64,000 nt of DNA from Arthrobacter sp. SW1 (GCF_001766675.1 NZ_MJLT01000045.1:434001-498000), one strand, 5' to 3'; positions 15,559-25,323 are shown, numbered from the stretch's first letter. A program made the numbers and translations. Notes: generated by a model not told the origin, from the letters alone.

Positions 15559-16977
15559 ATGGAGGCCAACACGGTTTTGGAAGATGCGCCGCAGGGTGAT
15601 GCGGTGTTTGATCCTGGCGTGGCCTTGGACAATCTGGTCTCGACTTTGCAGCATGTTGAGGCTGTGATGGCGAGTTTGCAGGCGTTCCGTGAGTACACGC
15701 TTGCGGTTGCGGCGAGGGTTGCCGAGGTGATGGCCGACGGCGGACCCGGACCGGGTGCCGCAGGTGTGGCTGGTTTGGGTGCGGTGGAGTTGGCGCAGCG
15801 TGCGGTGGCGGCGGAGATTGCTACGGCGACGCGGATGAGTGACCGGGTGGTGCAGCGCCAGATGGCCCAGGCCTTGGAGTTGCTGGGCCGTTTCCCCGGC
15901 ACGTTCCATGCTTTGGCGGATGGGCGGATCAGCCTGACACATGCCCGGGTGATCCAGGACGCCGGGACCGCGTTGGATGACCTCGAGGTGCTGGCTGGCT
16001 TTGAGGCGGCGGTGTTGCCGTGCGCTGAGCAGCAGGCGCCGAACCGTTTGCGGCGGGTTGCGGCCCGCGAAGCAGAGAAAGCCCACCCGGAGGCGTTGGT
16101 TGTCCGGCACGAGCGGGCTGTGGCGGGGCGGTGTGTGCGGGTGAACCCATTGCCGGATGGCATGGCCGAACTTGCTGCGACCCTTCCCGCCGTGGTGGCG
16201 TACGGGATCCACGACCGGTTGACCGAGATGGCCAAGAAGCACACGGAACTGGCCGGAAAAGAAACAGGACCGGCCGCTGCGCTGGGCACAGCTGCAAGTA
16301 CGGCTGTCGGCGAATCCCGCACCATGGACCACTTGCGCGCTGATCTCTTCGCAGACCTGCTGCTCAGGGGCGCACCTACCGGGCGCGACACCCCGGACGG
16401 GTTGCTGGCGGCGATCACGGCCCGGGTGGATGTCACGGTGCCGGTGTTGACGCTGATGGGTGGCAAGTTTTCGCGGTCCGGAAAGCGTTGGGTGAAAGGC
16501 CGTCTGGGTGGTGCTCCGGCCGAGCTGAGTGGCCGCCACCCGATTGACCCCGCCACTGCCAAGCACCTCGCCGGCAAGGCCACGGCATGGAATCGGGTGT
16601 TGACTGATCCGGTGAGCGGTGCCGTGCTGGCCGTGGACAGGTACCGGCCCGGCGAAGACCTTAAACGCCTTCTTGCGGCGAGGGATTCGCGTTGCCGTTT
16701 TCCCGGCTGCGGCATCCCGGCCCGGGACCTCGACCTTGATCACACCCACGATGCTGCCCACGGCGGACCGACCGAAACCGGAAACCTCGCAGGACTCTGC
16801 CGCCGGCACCACGTCCTCAAACACCACAGCTACTGGACCGTCCGGCAAGCCGGCAACGGAACCCTGGAATGGACCAGCCCCACCGGCCGGAACTACACAG
16901 ATAAGCCACCCACGCCCGCGGCAACCACGGTTGGCGGGTCGCCAAGCGGGGCAGCCAGCAACCCACCGCCCTTTTGA
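15559..16977 (+). CDS. DUF222 / HNH endonuclease domain protein (13E12 type)
   Basis: A 472-residue protein with an N-terminal DUF222 region (about 10-330) and a C-terminal HNH nuclease motif (about 377-415) with CRFPGC, LDLDHTHD and LCRRHHVLKHH. Such 13E12-repeat proteins are multicopy in Arthrobacter and other actinobacteria; their role is unresolved, and mobility or DNA processing has been proposed. The ATG at 15559 is preferred over an in-frame TTG at 15547, which is better read as a TTGGAT -10 box 6 nt upstream. It sits in a decayed patch between a pseudogene and a possible kinase remnant. Confidence 0.88.
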   Translation: MEANTVLEDAPQGDAVFDPGVALDNLVSTLQHVEAVMASLQAFREYTLAVAARVAEVMADGGPGPGAAGVAGLGAVELAQRAVAAEIATATRMSDRVVQRQMAQALELLGRFPGTFHALADGRISLTHARVIQDAGTALDDLEVLAGFEAAVLPCAEQQAPNRLRRVAAREAEKAHPEALVVRHERAVAGRCVRVNPLPDGMAELAATLPAVVAYGIHDRLTEMAKKHTELAGKETGPAAALGTAASTAVGESRTMDHLRADLFADLLLRGAPTGRDTPDGLLAAITARVDVTVPVLTLMGGKFSRSGKRWVKGRLGGAPAELSGRHPIDPATAKHLAGKATAWNRVLTDPVSGAVLAVDRYRPGEDLKRLLAARDSRCRFPGCGIPARDLDLDHTHDAAHGGPTETGNLAGLCRRHHVLKHHSYWTVRQAGNGTLEWTSPTGRNYTDKPPTPAATTVGGSPSGAASNPPPF

Positions 16978-16994
16978 CGGCGCCCCGACCGAAC

Positions 16995-17170
16995 GGGACC
17001 GAAAGCAATCCGGTCCACTAGGCCTGAAATGGGCCAGGACCAGCCGTGCCACGGATCGCGCCACGGATGCGGGCGTGCGGTTAGAGGTATCGACGACGAA
17101 CTCATCGAGGCCTGCGTCGGCTAACTACTGGTTCAGCGATGTGGACCTGCCGCCCCGGGGCAGCGGCAGC
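16995..17170 (-). pseudogene. possible P-loop kinase C-terminal remnant
   Basis: On the minus strand one frame reads LADAGLDEFVVDTSNRTP and then VARSVARLVLA, which resembles the C-terminal tail of small AAA/shikimate-kinase-like ATPases (a VDTS-R-P-V pattern). It is preceded in frame by a stop codon and has no start. The fragment is short, so this is a weak call. Confidence 0.25.
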
Positions 17171-17189
17171 GTGCAGCACCGTGCCCGCG

Positions 17190-18413
17190 TCACAAACCCT
17201 TCCCCGCACCTCTGGCCAGGGAGGCAGGGTACACGTCCAGCGCGTTGTCTTCCACGTAATCCAAGGCATGCCGCACGGCCCCGATGGACACAATGCCCTC
17301 GCCCAGGGCAGACACCATGACCCGTGGCGGCGTATGGGTGAAGTCCGGCAGCTCTCTTTCGATGGCGGGGAGAAGGGCCTGCGCGGATTCGGCCACGGCC
17401 CCCGCGATGACCACGAGCTCCGGATTGACCATGGTGCTCAGGGAACCGATGACCCTTGCCATGCGGTGCGCCATCCGCTCCAGGATCCCGACGGCGGCCG
17501 CGTCACCTGCCGCCGCGGCGGCGAACACCATCTCGGCCGTCAGGGCGTTGGCGTCCCCGCCGCAGTGTTCGCGCAGCGCGGTCTTGCTGCCGCCGTCGAG
17601 CGCTTCACGCCCCCACAGCGCCGCATAGTGGGCAATGCCGTGAGTGTCTCCCACGCCGTCGAGCTTGTCCAAGTACCCCAGCTCGCCGAAACCGCCGAGC
17701 TGTCCATGGAGCAGCCGTCCCGATTCGAGCACACCGGAGCCCAGGCGGTCGCCGGCGAGCATGACCACTAGGTTGTCGATGCCCTGGGCTGCGCCACGCC
17801 AACGTTCGGCAAGCGTGGCGAGGTTCGCGTCGTTCTCCAGCAGCACGTGCCAGCCGTGCCGTTCGGAAACGATCGCGCGGACGTCGAAGGAACGCCAGAA
17901 CTCCTGCGCCGTGAGGACTTCGCCGTCCCGGCTGACAGGAGCCGCAACGCCCACGGAGACGGCAAGTACCGAATCGGCAGGCACTCCGGCGTCTTCCAGG
18001 GCCTGGGCGGCGATCCGGTCGAGGACATCGGCGCGCTCGTCGGCCGGCACGTTGTACGCGCGGAACGGCATGGTGACCTGCGACAGGGGAGTGCCTGCCA
18101 TATCGGCCACGATGGCGGTGATCTTGTTGGCACCGATGTCGATGCCGAGCACGCTGGCCGCACGGTCATCGAAGACGAAGCGGCGCGCCGGCCTGCCTTT
18201 CACGTAATCTCCGGCACCGCGCTGGTTTTCCAGCTCCTGCAGCCAACCCAGCCGTACGAGTTCGTCGCAGATCGAGATGACCGTGGCGCGGGACAGCCCG
18301 GTGACGGCCATCAGTTCGGTACCCGTCAGCACACCGGCCCCGCGCATCACCTTGAGCATGGCACTGGCGTTGACCCTGCGTACCAGCTGCGTTGAGGGCG
18401 CAGTTTCGCTCAT
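17190..18413 (-). CDS. ROK family transcriptional regulator
   Basis: A 407-residue sugar-responsive repressor: N-terminal winged helix-turn-helix (about 10-75, with LSRATVISICDELVRLGWL) and a ROK/sugar-kinase-fold domain (GIDIGANKITAIVADMAG, LLENDANLATLAERW). The usual ROK zinc motif CxCGxxGC is not visible in the DTHGIAHYAALWG region, which may change ligand control. It diverges from the ABC/alpha-glucosidase operon, with TAAATTTA elements in the shared intergenic region, so it very likely represses that operon. ATG 18413 has a GGAGCG ribosome site. Confidence 0.9.
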   Translation of the reverse strand: MSETAPSTQLVRRVNASAMLKVMRGAGVLTGTELMAVTGLSRATVISICDELVRLGWLQELENQRGAGDYVKGRPARRFVFDDRAASVLGIDIGANKITAIVADMAGTPLSQVTMPFRAYNVPADERADVLDRIAAQALEDAGVPADSVLAVSVGVAAPVSRDGEVLTAQEFWRSFDVRAIVSERHGWHVLLENDANLATLAERWRGAAQGIDNLVVMLAGDRLGSGVLESGRLLHGQLGGFGELGYLDKLDGVGDTHGIAHYAALWGREALDGGSKTALREHCGGDANALTAEMVFAAAAAGDAAAVGILERMAHRMARVIGSLSTMVNPELVVIAGAVAESAQALLPAIERELPDFTHTPPRVMVSALGEGIVSIGAVRHALDYVEDNALDVYPASLARGAGKGL

Positions 18414-18465
18414 CGTTGACGCTCCACTTCTTCCCGGAAGGACGGCCCACTAAAGGCAGCCGCTC

Positions 18466-18571
18466 TAAATTTAGTTCATAAATCTATGTAGGGAAACAAA
18501 TCCCCGGCGGGCTTGACCCTGTGAGCCAGCTCATCCCCTACTGTCGATAGGTTATAAATTTACCTCCTATC
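18466..18571. promoter_or_regulatory. putative ROK regulator operators
   Basis: The octamer TAAATTTA occurs at 18466-18473 and within TTATAAATTTA at 18552-18562. The second copy lies inside an inverted repeat GATAGG (18546-18551) and CCTATC (18566-18571). AT-rich palindromes of this kind in the divergent region fit ROK repressor sites controlling both directions. Confidence 0.5.
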
Positions 18572-18639
18572 TAAAACGGGTGCACTCCATGCCTGTGCCC
18601 GGCGGCGCGGCCTTCGGACCGCATGACGAAAGGACAACG

Positions 18640-19911
18640 GTGTCTGTGAAACTGACGCGGACAAAACGCCTGGCGGGGTTGGGTCTCGGGCTGTCCCTCC
18701 TTGCGGGCCTGCTTTCGGGGTGTGCGGGCGGAGACGGCACGGAAACCATCCGTTTCACCTTCAGCAAGCGCGAAGCAATCCCCTTCATGACCAAGCTCGT
18801 CAACGAATACAACGCCTCGCAGGATGACACCCGCGTGGTCCTGGATACTTCGGGCGTGGACGTGGTCTCTGCCAGCTTCGTACGCGGCAATCCACCGGAC
18901 ATCGCCCTGGCGAACTACAACATGGAGACGTCCCGCTTCGTAGAGCGCGGTGCCCTGAGCGACCTCTCCGATACCGACGCCGCCTCCCGCGTCCGCGAAG
19001 ACCTGCAGCCGTTGATGGATCAGTACGGTTCGTACCCGGGACGCACCAGCGCCCTGCCGTACTCGATCATGGCGTCCTCGGTGATCTACAACAAGGAGAT
19101 CTTCGCGGCCCACGGCATCGAGGTGCCCAAGACTTGGAGCGAACTGATCGCGGCCTGCGACAAGCTCAAGGCCGCCGGCGTCACCCCGTTCTACGCCACC
19201 TGGAAAGACGACTGGACCATCGGCCAGGGCTGGTTCGATTACTCGGTAGGCGGGGAACTGGACACGATCGACTTCTTCAAGAAGCTCTCTGAGGAAGGAG
19301 CCGACGTCGGACCGGTCTCCGCGGTGTCCTTCCAGAAGGACTTCGGCCAGTCCGTCGGCAAGATGCTGAAACTGGCAAAGACGTACGTCAACAAGGACGC
19401 CGCGAGCCGTGCCTACGGCGACGGCAACCTGGCCTTTGCCCAGGGCAAGGCCGCCATGTACCTGCAGGGCCCGTGGGCATTCAGCGAAATCGCCAAGACC
19501 GCGCCGGACCTCAAGCTGGGAACCTTCCCGCTGCCGATGACCGACAACCCGGAGGACCTGAAGGTGCGCGTCAACGTGGACCTCGCGGCATGGATTCCGG
19601 AAGGCTCCAAGCACAAGGACGCGGCACGGAAATTCCTGGAGCACCTGTACAAGCCGGAAATCATCGAGGCCTACAACAAGTCGCAGCTTGGCTTCACCCC
19701 CACCAAGGACGCTGCAGTGAACCCCGACCCCCGGGTTGAAGGGATGGCCGGCTACTACGAGAAGGGCCAGGTCTACCAGGGCCCCTCCGTACTTGTGCCC
19801 AAAACCATCCCGATCTTCAACTACACGCAGGCAGTGGTGTTCGGCGCCGACCCTGCAACCACCCTCCGCACACTCGACGCTGACTGGGCACGGCTGGCCT
19901 TCCGCCAGTAA
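18640..19911 (+). CDS. sugar ABC transporter substrate-binding lipoprotein
   Basis: A 423-residue lipoprotein of the CUT1/MalE-like family, capturing an oligosaccharide outside the cell. A Lys/Arg-rich N-terminus, hydrophobic core and lipobox LLSGC mark lipid anchoring. The mature part has the usual two-lobe features (YNKEIFAAHGIEVPKTWSEL, FAQGKAAMYLQGPWA). The GTG at 18640 is preferred because GAAAGGA lies upstream and it gives a normal signal peptide; a codon at 18580 would add 20 unlikely residues. First gene of the operon. The substrate is probably an alpha-glucoside, from the downstream glucosidases. Confidence 0.92.
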   Translation: MSVKLTRTKRLAGLGLGLSLLAGLLSGCAGGDGTETIRFTFSKREAIPFMTKLVNEYNASQDDTRVVLDTSGVDVVSASFVRGNPPDIALANYNMETSRFVERGALSDLSDTDAASRVREDLQPLMDQYGSYPGRTSALPYSIMASSVIYNKEIFAAHGIEVPKTWSELIAACDKLKAAGVTPFYATWKDDWTIGQGWFDYSVGGELDTIDFFKKLSEEGADVGPVSAVSFQKDFGQSVGKMLKLAKTYVNKDAASRAYGDGNLAFAQGKAAMYLQGPWAFSEIAKTAPDLKLGTFPLPMTDNPEDLKVRVNVDLAAWIPEGSKHKDAARKFLEHLYKPEIIEAYNKSQLGFTPTKDAAVNPDPRVEGMAGYYEKGQVYQGPSVLVPKTIPIFNYTQAVVFGADPATTLRTLDADWARLAFRQ

Positions 19912-19939
19912 GAGCCAGCAATAACCAGGAGACAGGCTT

Positions 19940-20845
19940 ATGTCCACCATTACTCCGGCCAAGCGGGGCAGCGGAACGCGCCGCAGCACGCGACGGGTCG
20001 AACCGATCTACTACCTCTTCCTGCTGCCGAGCCTCGCGCTGTTCACGCTGGCCATCACGGTTCCGGGAATCATCGGCATCTTCTTCAGCTTCACCAACTC
20101 CATCGGCATCGGTGACTGGGACTTCACCGGATTCACCAACTACATCGCCATTTTCAGCGACCCGGCCATCCTGCAGAGCTATCTGTTCACCTTCGGCTTC
20201 TCGGTGGTCACCGTGATCGTGGTGAACGTGATCGCCTTCCTCCTGGCCGTGGCACTCAACGCCCGCATCAGGATGAAGTCCGCCCTGCGGACCATCTTCG
20301 TCATCCCGATGGTGGTGTCCGGCATCATCATCGCCTACGTGTTCAACTTCCTGTTCTCGAACTCGTTGCCGGCCGCCGGGGCCGCCGCCGGCATCCCGTG
20401 GCTCGAAACCAGCCTGCTGGCCAACCCGGACCTCGCCTGGGTGGCGATCGTGATCGTGACGGCCTGGCAGGCCGTGCCCGGCTCCCTCCTGATCTACATC
20501 GCCGGCCTTGTCTCCATCCCCTCGGATGTCTACGAGGCAGCGGAGATCGACGGCGCGGGCAAGCTCCAGCAACTCATCAAGATCACGGTCCCCCTGGTCG
20601 CCGGCTACGTGGTGATCAACGTGATCCTGGGATTCAAGGGCTTCCTCAACGCCTACGACATCATCGTCGGCCTCACCAACGGCGGCCCCGGCACCTCCAC
20701 CCGAAGCATCGCGATGACCGTCATCACTGGCTTCAACAACGGTGACTACGCCTACCAGATGGCCAATGCCACGATCTTCTTCGTGGTCGCCATCCTCATC
20801 TCACTCCTGCAGCTCTCGCTGACCCGCGGACGGAACGCACTCTGA
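19940..20845 (+). CDS. sugar ABC transporter permease (MalF type)
   Basis: A 301-residue inner-membrane permease with six predicted helices and the EAA loop EAAEIDGAGKLQQLIKITVPL, which contacts the ATPase. It lies 28 bp after the binding-protein gene, with a CCAGGAGA ribosome site, and its stop overlaps the next permease start by one base (TGATG). It pairs with the following MalG-type subunit. Confidence 0.93.
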   Translation: MSTITPAKRGSGTRRSTRRVEPIYYLFLLPSLALFTLAITVPGIIGIFFSFTNSIGIGDWDFTGFTNYIAIFSDPAILQSYLFTFGFSVVTVIVVNVIAFLLAVALNARIRMKSALRTIFVIPMVVSGIIIAYVFNFLFSNSLPAAGAAAGIPWLETSLLANPDLAWVAIVIVTAWQAVPGSLLIYIAGLVSIPSDVYEAAEIDGAGKLQQLIKITVPLVAGYVVINVILGFKGFLNAYDIIVGLTNGGPGTSTRSIAMTVITGFNNGDYAYQMANATIFFVVAILISLLQLSLTRGRNAL

Positions 20846-21774
20846 TGACACAGCCAAGCACCCTCGAAACCGAAGCACGCCACGGCAGCCGAAGCGCCGC
20901 CGTCGGGAGCCGGAAAGGCCCGGCAAAGACAAAGCGCGCCCCGAAAGCACAGCCGGAGCGCGTGAACTGGTCGGCCACCACCATCCTCATCCTGTGCGCG
21001 GTCACCGTGCTGCTGCCGCTGTACGTCACGGTCTCCATGGCGTTCAAGACTCCCGGCCAGGCGGTGGACGGCAACGCCTTCTCCTTCCCGGCGCCGTTCA
21101 GCCTCGAAGGATTCACCCAGGCGTGGGCGCTGACCAACTTCCCGGTGGGCGCAGCGATGTCCCTGCTCGTCACCGCGGGGACCGTCGTGGCCACGATCGT
21201 CCTGGCCGCGTTCGCGTCCTACGCGATCGTGCGCAACTGGGAGCGCCGGCTGTTCCGGTACTCCTTCTTCTACCTGCTGGCCGCGATGTTCATCCCGTTC
21301 CCCGTGGTGGCGCTGCCGCAGATCCAGCTCACCGGCCGGCTGGGCCTGGACAACCCGCTGGGGGTGATCCTGCTGGCCACCATGTTCCAGCTGAGCTTCA
21401 GCGTGTTGCTGTTCACCGCGTTCTTGCGTTCCATCCCGCTGGAACTGGAGGAAAGCGCGCGGATCGACGGCGCCACCACCTGGCAGACCTTCTGGAAGCT
21501 GATCTTCCCGCTGCTCGCCCCCATGAGCGCCACCGTGGGCATCTTCGCTTTCCTGTACGCCTGGAACGACTTCATGATGCCGTCCCTGATCATCTCGGAC
21601 CCGGCGCTGCAGACCCTTCCGGTGCGGCAGCACTTGTTCCAGACCCAGTTCAGCAACAACTACCACGTGTCCTTCGCGTCCTACCTCATGGCGATGGCGC
21701 CGGCGATCGTGGCCTACCTGTTCACGCAGCGCTGGGTCATGGCCGGTGTCACCCAGGGCGCCGTCAAGGGCTGA
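20845..21774 (+). CDS. sugar ABC transporter permease (MalG type)
   Basis: A 309-residue permease with a basic Lys/Arg/Ala-rich cytoplasmic N-terminus (about 1-40), six helices and the EAA loop LEESARIDGATTWQTFWKLIFPL. It forms the membrane channel with the upstream subunit. No nucleotide-binding subunit follows; actinobacterial CUT1 importers commonly use a shared MsiK-type ATPase encoded elsewhere, which would explain this. Confidence 0.93.
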   Translation: MTQPSTLETEARHGSRSAAVGSRKGPAKTKRAPKAQPERVNWSATTILILCAVTVLLPLYVTVSMAFKTPGQAVDGNAFSFPAPFSLEGFTQAWALTNFPVGAAMSLLVTAGTVVATIVLAAFASYAIVRNWERRLFRYSFFYLLAAMFIPFPVVALPQIQLTGRLGLDNPLGVILLATMFQLSFSVLLFTAFLRSIPLELEESARIDGATTWQTFWKLIFPLLAPMSATVGIFAFLYAWNDFMMPSLIISDPALQTLPVRQHLFQTQFSNNYHVSFASYLMAMAPAIVAYLFTQRWVMAGVTQGAVKG

Positions 21775-21819
21775 GCCCGGCCCACCCGGATAACACCACA
21801 CACTTCCCAAGGAATCCCC

Positions 21820-23493
21820 ATGGCAGCAGAACCCATCCTCGTCCCCGAAGCCACCTGGTGGCGGCAGTCCGCCGTCTACCAGATCTACCCCCGCTCCTTC
21901 GTCGATGCCAACGGCGACCGCATCGGTGACCTGCGCGGCATCATCTCGCGTGTGCCGTATCTCGCCGCCCTGGGGATCGACGCCGTGTGGCTGAGTCCGT
22001 TCTACCCGTCGGCGCTCGCCGACGGCGGCTACGACGTGGCGGACTACCGCAACGTCGATCCGCGGATCGGCACGCTCGAGGAGTTCGACGAGATGGTCGC
22101 CGCGCTGCACGCGGAAGGCATCCGCGTGGTCGTGGACATCGTGCCCAACCACTCCTCGAACGACCACCCCTGGTTCCAGGAAGCGCTGAAGGCGCCCAAG
22201 GGTTCCGCGGCCCGGGACCGATACATCTTCCGTGACGGCGTGGGGCCCGACGGCGGACTCCCGCCGGCCGATTGGCAGGCGGCCTTCGGGGGACTCGCCT
22301 GGGAGCCGGTCGGCGACGGGCAGTGGTACCTGCACACCTTTGCCAAGGAGCAGCCTGACTTCAACTGGGACAACCGCGAAGTGCGGGACGACTTCCTCAA
22401 GACCCTGCGGTTCTGGTCGGACCGCGGCGTGGACGGCTTCCGCGTGGACGTGGCGAACCTGCTGGTGAAGGATCTTCCGGCGACCCTGCCCAGCCGCGCC
22501 GAACTGGATGGCATGGACCGGGACTCGGGAACGCACCCGCTCATGGACCGCGACGAGGTGCATGAGGTGTACGCCGAGTGGCGCGCGGTGTTCAACGAAT
22601 ACAACCCGCCCCGCACCGCCGTGGCGGAAGCCTGGGTGGATTCGCCGGTGCGCCGCGCAAAATACGCCGCGCCGGGCAGCCTGGGCCAGGCCTTCAACTT
22701 CGACCTGCTGACGGCGGATTTCGACGCCGGCCAGTTCCGCCGGATCGTCACGGACAACCTGGCCCAGTCCGCCGTCACCGGTTCCTCCTCCACCTGGGTG
22801 CTCTCCAACCATGACGTCACCCGGCACGCCACCCGCTACGGCCTGCCGCCGCTGGACGGCCGGAAGGGCGTGAAGCAGGGCGTCGAGTGGATGCTCGCCG
22901 GTGCGCCCGCCGACGGCGTCGACCTCGCGCTCGGCCTGGCCCGGGCCCGTGCCGCGACGCTGTTCCTGCTGGCCTTGCCGGGCAGCACCTACCTGTACCA
23001 AGGTGAGGAGCTCGGACTGCACGAGGTGGGGGACATTCCCGCCGAAGAGCGGCAGGACCCGGCGTACCACCGCTCGGTGAACCAGCCGGACTGGACTTAT
23101 GACGGCCTGGGTCGGGACGGCTGCCGCGTGCCCTTGCCATGGACCGCCACCGGACCGTCGTTCGGTTTCGGGCCCGACGGCGCCCACCTGCCGCAGCCCG
23201 AGTGGTTCGGCAAGGTTTCGGTGGAAGCCCAGGACGGTGATCCCGCGTCTACCCTCAACCTTTACCGCGGGGCCCTGCGCCTGCGCCGCGTCCTGCAGGG
23301 CGGTGAAACCCTTGAGTGGACGGAAGCCGCCGACGGCGAGGTGCTGGCCTTCCTCCGACCCGGCGGCTGGCTGAACATCACCAACTTCGGTGAGGCTCCC
23401 GTGGCATTGCCCGACGGCGAGCTCCTCCTTGCGAGCGCGCCCGTCGAGGACGGGCTCCTGCCGGGTCCGGCCACAGCGTGGCTCCGCGTCTGA
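21820..23493 (+). CDS. GH13 alpha-glucosidase, copy 1
   Basis: A 557-residue cytoplasmic glycoside hydrolase of family 13, oligo-1,6-glucosidase/alpha-glucosidase type. It opens with WWRQSAVYQIYPRSFVDANG. The conserved regions are visible: DIVPNHSS (region I), the nucleophile Asp in DGFRVDVANL (region II), the acid/base Glu in AVAEAW (region III) and LSNHDVTRHATRYG (region IV). There is no signal peptide, fitting hydrolysis after import. It follows the permeases by 45 bp with AAGGAATCCCC before the ATG. A close paralogue follows. Linkage specificity cannot be assigned by eye. Confidence 0.92.
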   Translation: MAAEPILVPEATWWRQSAVYQIYPRSFVDANGDRIGDLRGIISRVPYLAALGIDAVWLSPFYPSALADGGYDVADYRNVDPRIGTLEEFDEMVAALHAEGIRVVVDIVPNHSSNDHPWFQEALKAPKGSAARDRYIFRDGVGPDGGLPPADWQAAFGGLAWEPVGDGQWYLHTFAKEQPDFNWDNREVRDDFLKTLRFWSDRGVDGFRVDVANLLVKDLPATLPSRAELDGMDRDSGTHPLMDRDEVHEVYAEWRAVFNEYNPPRTAVAEAWVDSPVRRAKYAAPGSLGQAFNFDLLTADFDAGQFRRIVTDNLAQSAVTGSSSTWVLSNHDVTRHATRYGLPPLDGRKGVKQGVEWMLAGAPADGVDLALGLARARAATLFLLALPGSTYLYQGEELGLHEVGDIPAEERQDPAYHRSVNQPDWTYDGLGRDGCRVPLPWTATGPSFGFGPDGAHLPQPEWFGKVSVEAQDGDPASTLNLYRGALRLRRVLQGGETLEWTEAADGEVLAFLRPGGWLNITNFGEAPVALPDGELLLASAPVEDGLLPGPATAWLRV

Positions 23494-23591
23494 GGCTCCG
23501 CGAGGGAACCGCCGTACCCCTGTTGACCTTCAGTGGCTGGAGTCACATACTGGTCGGGGAGATAATTTAGATCCAAAATAAAAGGAGTTCC

Positions 23592-25316
23592 GTGAGCACC
23601 ACCGCCCCCGAGGCACACCGCAACGACGCAGACCGCATGACCGATCCCAACTGGTGGCGCCAGGCCGCGGTGTACCAGATCTACCCGCGCAGCTTCGCCG
23701 ATTCCAACGGGGACGGCATCGGCAACCTCAAGGGCATCACCGCCAAGGTGCCGTACCTGAAGTCCCTCGGAGTCGATGCCGTGTGGCTGAGCCCGTTCTA
23801 CCCCTCGGCGCTCGCCGACGGCGGCTACGACGTGGACGACTACCGCGACGTCGACCCGAAGATCGGCACCCTCGAAGACTTCGACGAGATGGCAGCAGCC
23901 CTCCACGAGGCCGGCATGAAGGTGATCGTGGACATCGTTCCGAACCACTCCTCGGACCGTCACGAATGGTTCAAGGAAGCCCTCGCATCGCCGAAGGGTT
24001 CCCCGGCCCGGGACCGCTACATCTTCCGCGACGGCCTGGGCGAGAACGGCGAGCTCCCGCCGTCGGACTGGGAATCCGTGTTCGGCGGCCCCACCTGGGA
24101 GCGCATCACCGAACCGGACGGAACGCCGGGACAGTGGTACTTCCACATCTTCGCCAAGGAACAGCCTGACTTTAACTGGGACAACCCGGAAGTCCGCGAA
24201 GACTTCCTGAAGACCCTGCGCTTCTGGTCCGACCGCGGCGTGGACGGCTTCCGCATCGACGTGGCGCACGGCATGACCAAGAACCTCGAGGGGACACTCC
24301 CCACCCGGGCCGACCTGGAAGCCCGTGCCAGCGAAGGCGACGGCTTCGTCGATGGTTCCCACCCGTACTGGGACCGTGACGAGGTCCACGCCATCTACGC
24401 CGAGTGGCGCAAGCTCTTCAACGAATACAACCCGCCGCGCACGGCCGTCGCCGAGGCCTGGGTGCACCAGACCCGCCGTGCCCGCTACGCCAGCCCGGAG
24501 GGCCTGGGCCAGGCGTTCAACTTCGACCTCCTGCAGGCCGACTTCGACGCCACCCAGTTCCACACGATCATCACGAAGAACCTCGCCGAGGCCGCCGCGT
24601 CCGGCGCCTCCTCCACGTGGGTGTTCTCCAACCACGACGTGGTCCGGCACGCCACCCGCTACGGGCTCCCGGTCGCCGAACCGTCCTCCGACGCCGAAAT
24701 CATGGCCGGCCAGGCCGGCAAGAAGTGGCTGCTCGAGGGCGGCAAGCAGGAAGACGTGGACATCGAGCTCGGCCTGCGCCGCGCCCGTGCCGCCTCGCTC
24801 CTGATGTTCGCGCTGCCCGGCTCCGCCTACCTGTACCAGGGCGAAGAGCTCGGCCTCCAGGAAGTCGGCAATGAAATCACCGACGCCGAACGCCAGGACC
24901 CTTCGTTCTTCCGGAACAAGGGCAAGGAGATCGGCCGCGATGGCTGCCGTGTACCGCTGCCCTGGACCGCAGAAGGACCGTCCTTCGGCTTCGGCGACGG
25001 CCCTGCGCACCTGCCGCAGCCGGCCTGGTTCGCTGACTTCGCCGTGGACGTCCAGGACGGCGACGAGAGCTCCACCCTCGAGCTGTACCGCAAGGCCCTG
25101 AAGCTGCGCCGCGAGCTGCAGTCCGGCGAAGAACTCGAGTGGATCCCCAACGCCGACCCGCAGGTGCTGCACTTCCGGCGCCCGAACGGCTGGGAATCGG
25201 TGACCAACTTCGGAACGGACGCCGTGGAGCTCCCGGAAGGAACCGTCGTCGTCAGCAGCTCCGCGCTGGAAGACGGCAAGCTCCCCGGCGCCACCACTGC
25301 CTGGCTTTTCGGCTGA
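23592..25316 (+). CDS. GH13 alpha-glucosidase, copy 2
   Basis: A 574-residue paralogue of the preceding gene, near-identical in the catalytic regions: DIVPNHSS, DGFRIDVAHG with the nucleophile Asp, AVAEAW and FSNHDVVRHATRYG. It differs by small insertions around residues 165 and 240. The GTG start at 23592 has a strong AAAAGGAG site. The 98-bp gap before it holds an AT-rich patch (ATAATTTAG, 23561-23569) resembling the ROK elements at the operon head, so it may have its own promoter. The two enzymes probably split linkage or chain-length preference. Confidence 0.92.
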   Translation: MSTTAPEAHRNDADRMTDPNWWRQAAVYQIYPRSFADSNGDGIGNLKGITAKVPYLKSLGVDAVWLSPFYPSALADGGYDVDDYRDVDPKIGTLEDFDEMAAALHEAGMKVIVDIVPNHSSDRHEWFKEALASPKGSPARDRYIFRDGLGENGELPPSDWESVFGGPTWERITEPDGTPGQWYFHIFAKEQPDFNWDNPEVREDFLKTLRFWSDRGVDGFRIDVAHGMTKNLEGTLPTRADLEARASEGDGFVDGSHPYWDRDEVHAIYAEWRKLFNEYNPPRTAVAEAWVHQTRRARYASPEGLGQAFNFDLLQADFDATQFHTIITKNLAEAAASGASSTWVFSNHDVVRHATRYGLPVAEPSSDAEIMAGQAGKKWLLEGGKQEDVDIELGLRRARAASLLMFALPGSAYLYQGEELGLQEVGNEITDAERQDPSFFRNKGKEIGRDGCRVPLPWTAEGPSFGFGDGPAHLPQPAWFADFAVDVQDGDESSTLELYRKALKLRRELQSGEELEWIPNADPQVLHFRRPNGWESVTNFGTDAVELPEGTVVVSSSALEDGKLPGATTAWLFG

Positions 25317-25323
25317 GCCTGAG

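Noticed and set aside
15109..17064. Long minus-strand open frame opposite the HNH gene
   Set aside because: Composition is that of an antisense shadow in GC-rich DNA; the plus-strand frame has clear DUF222 and HNH motifs.
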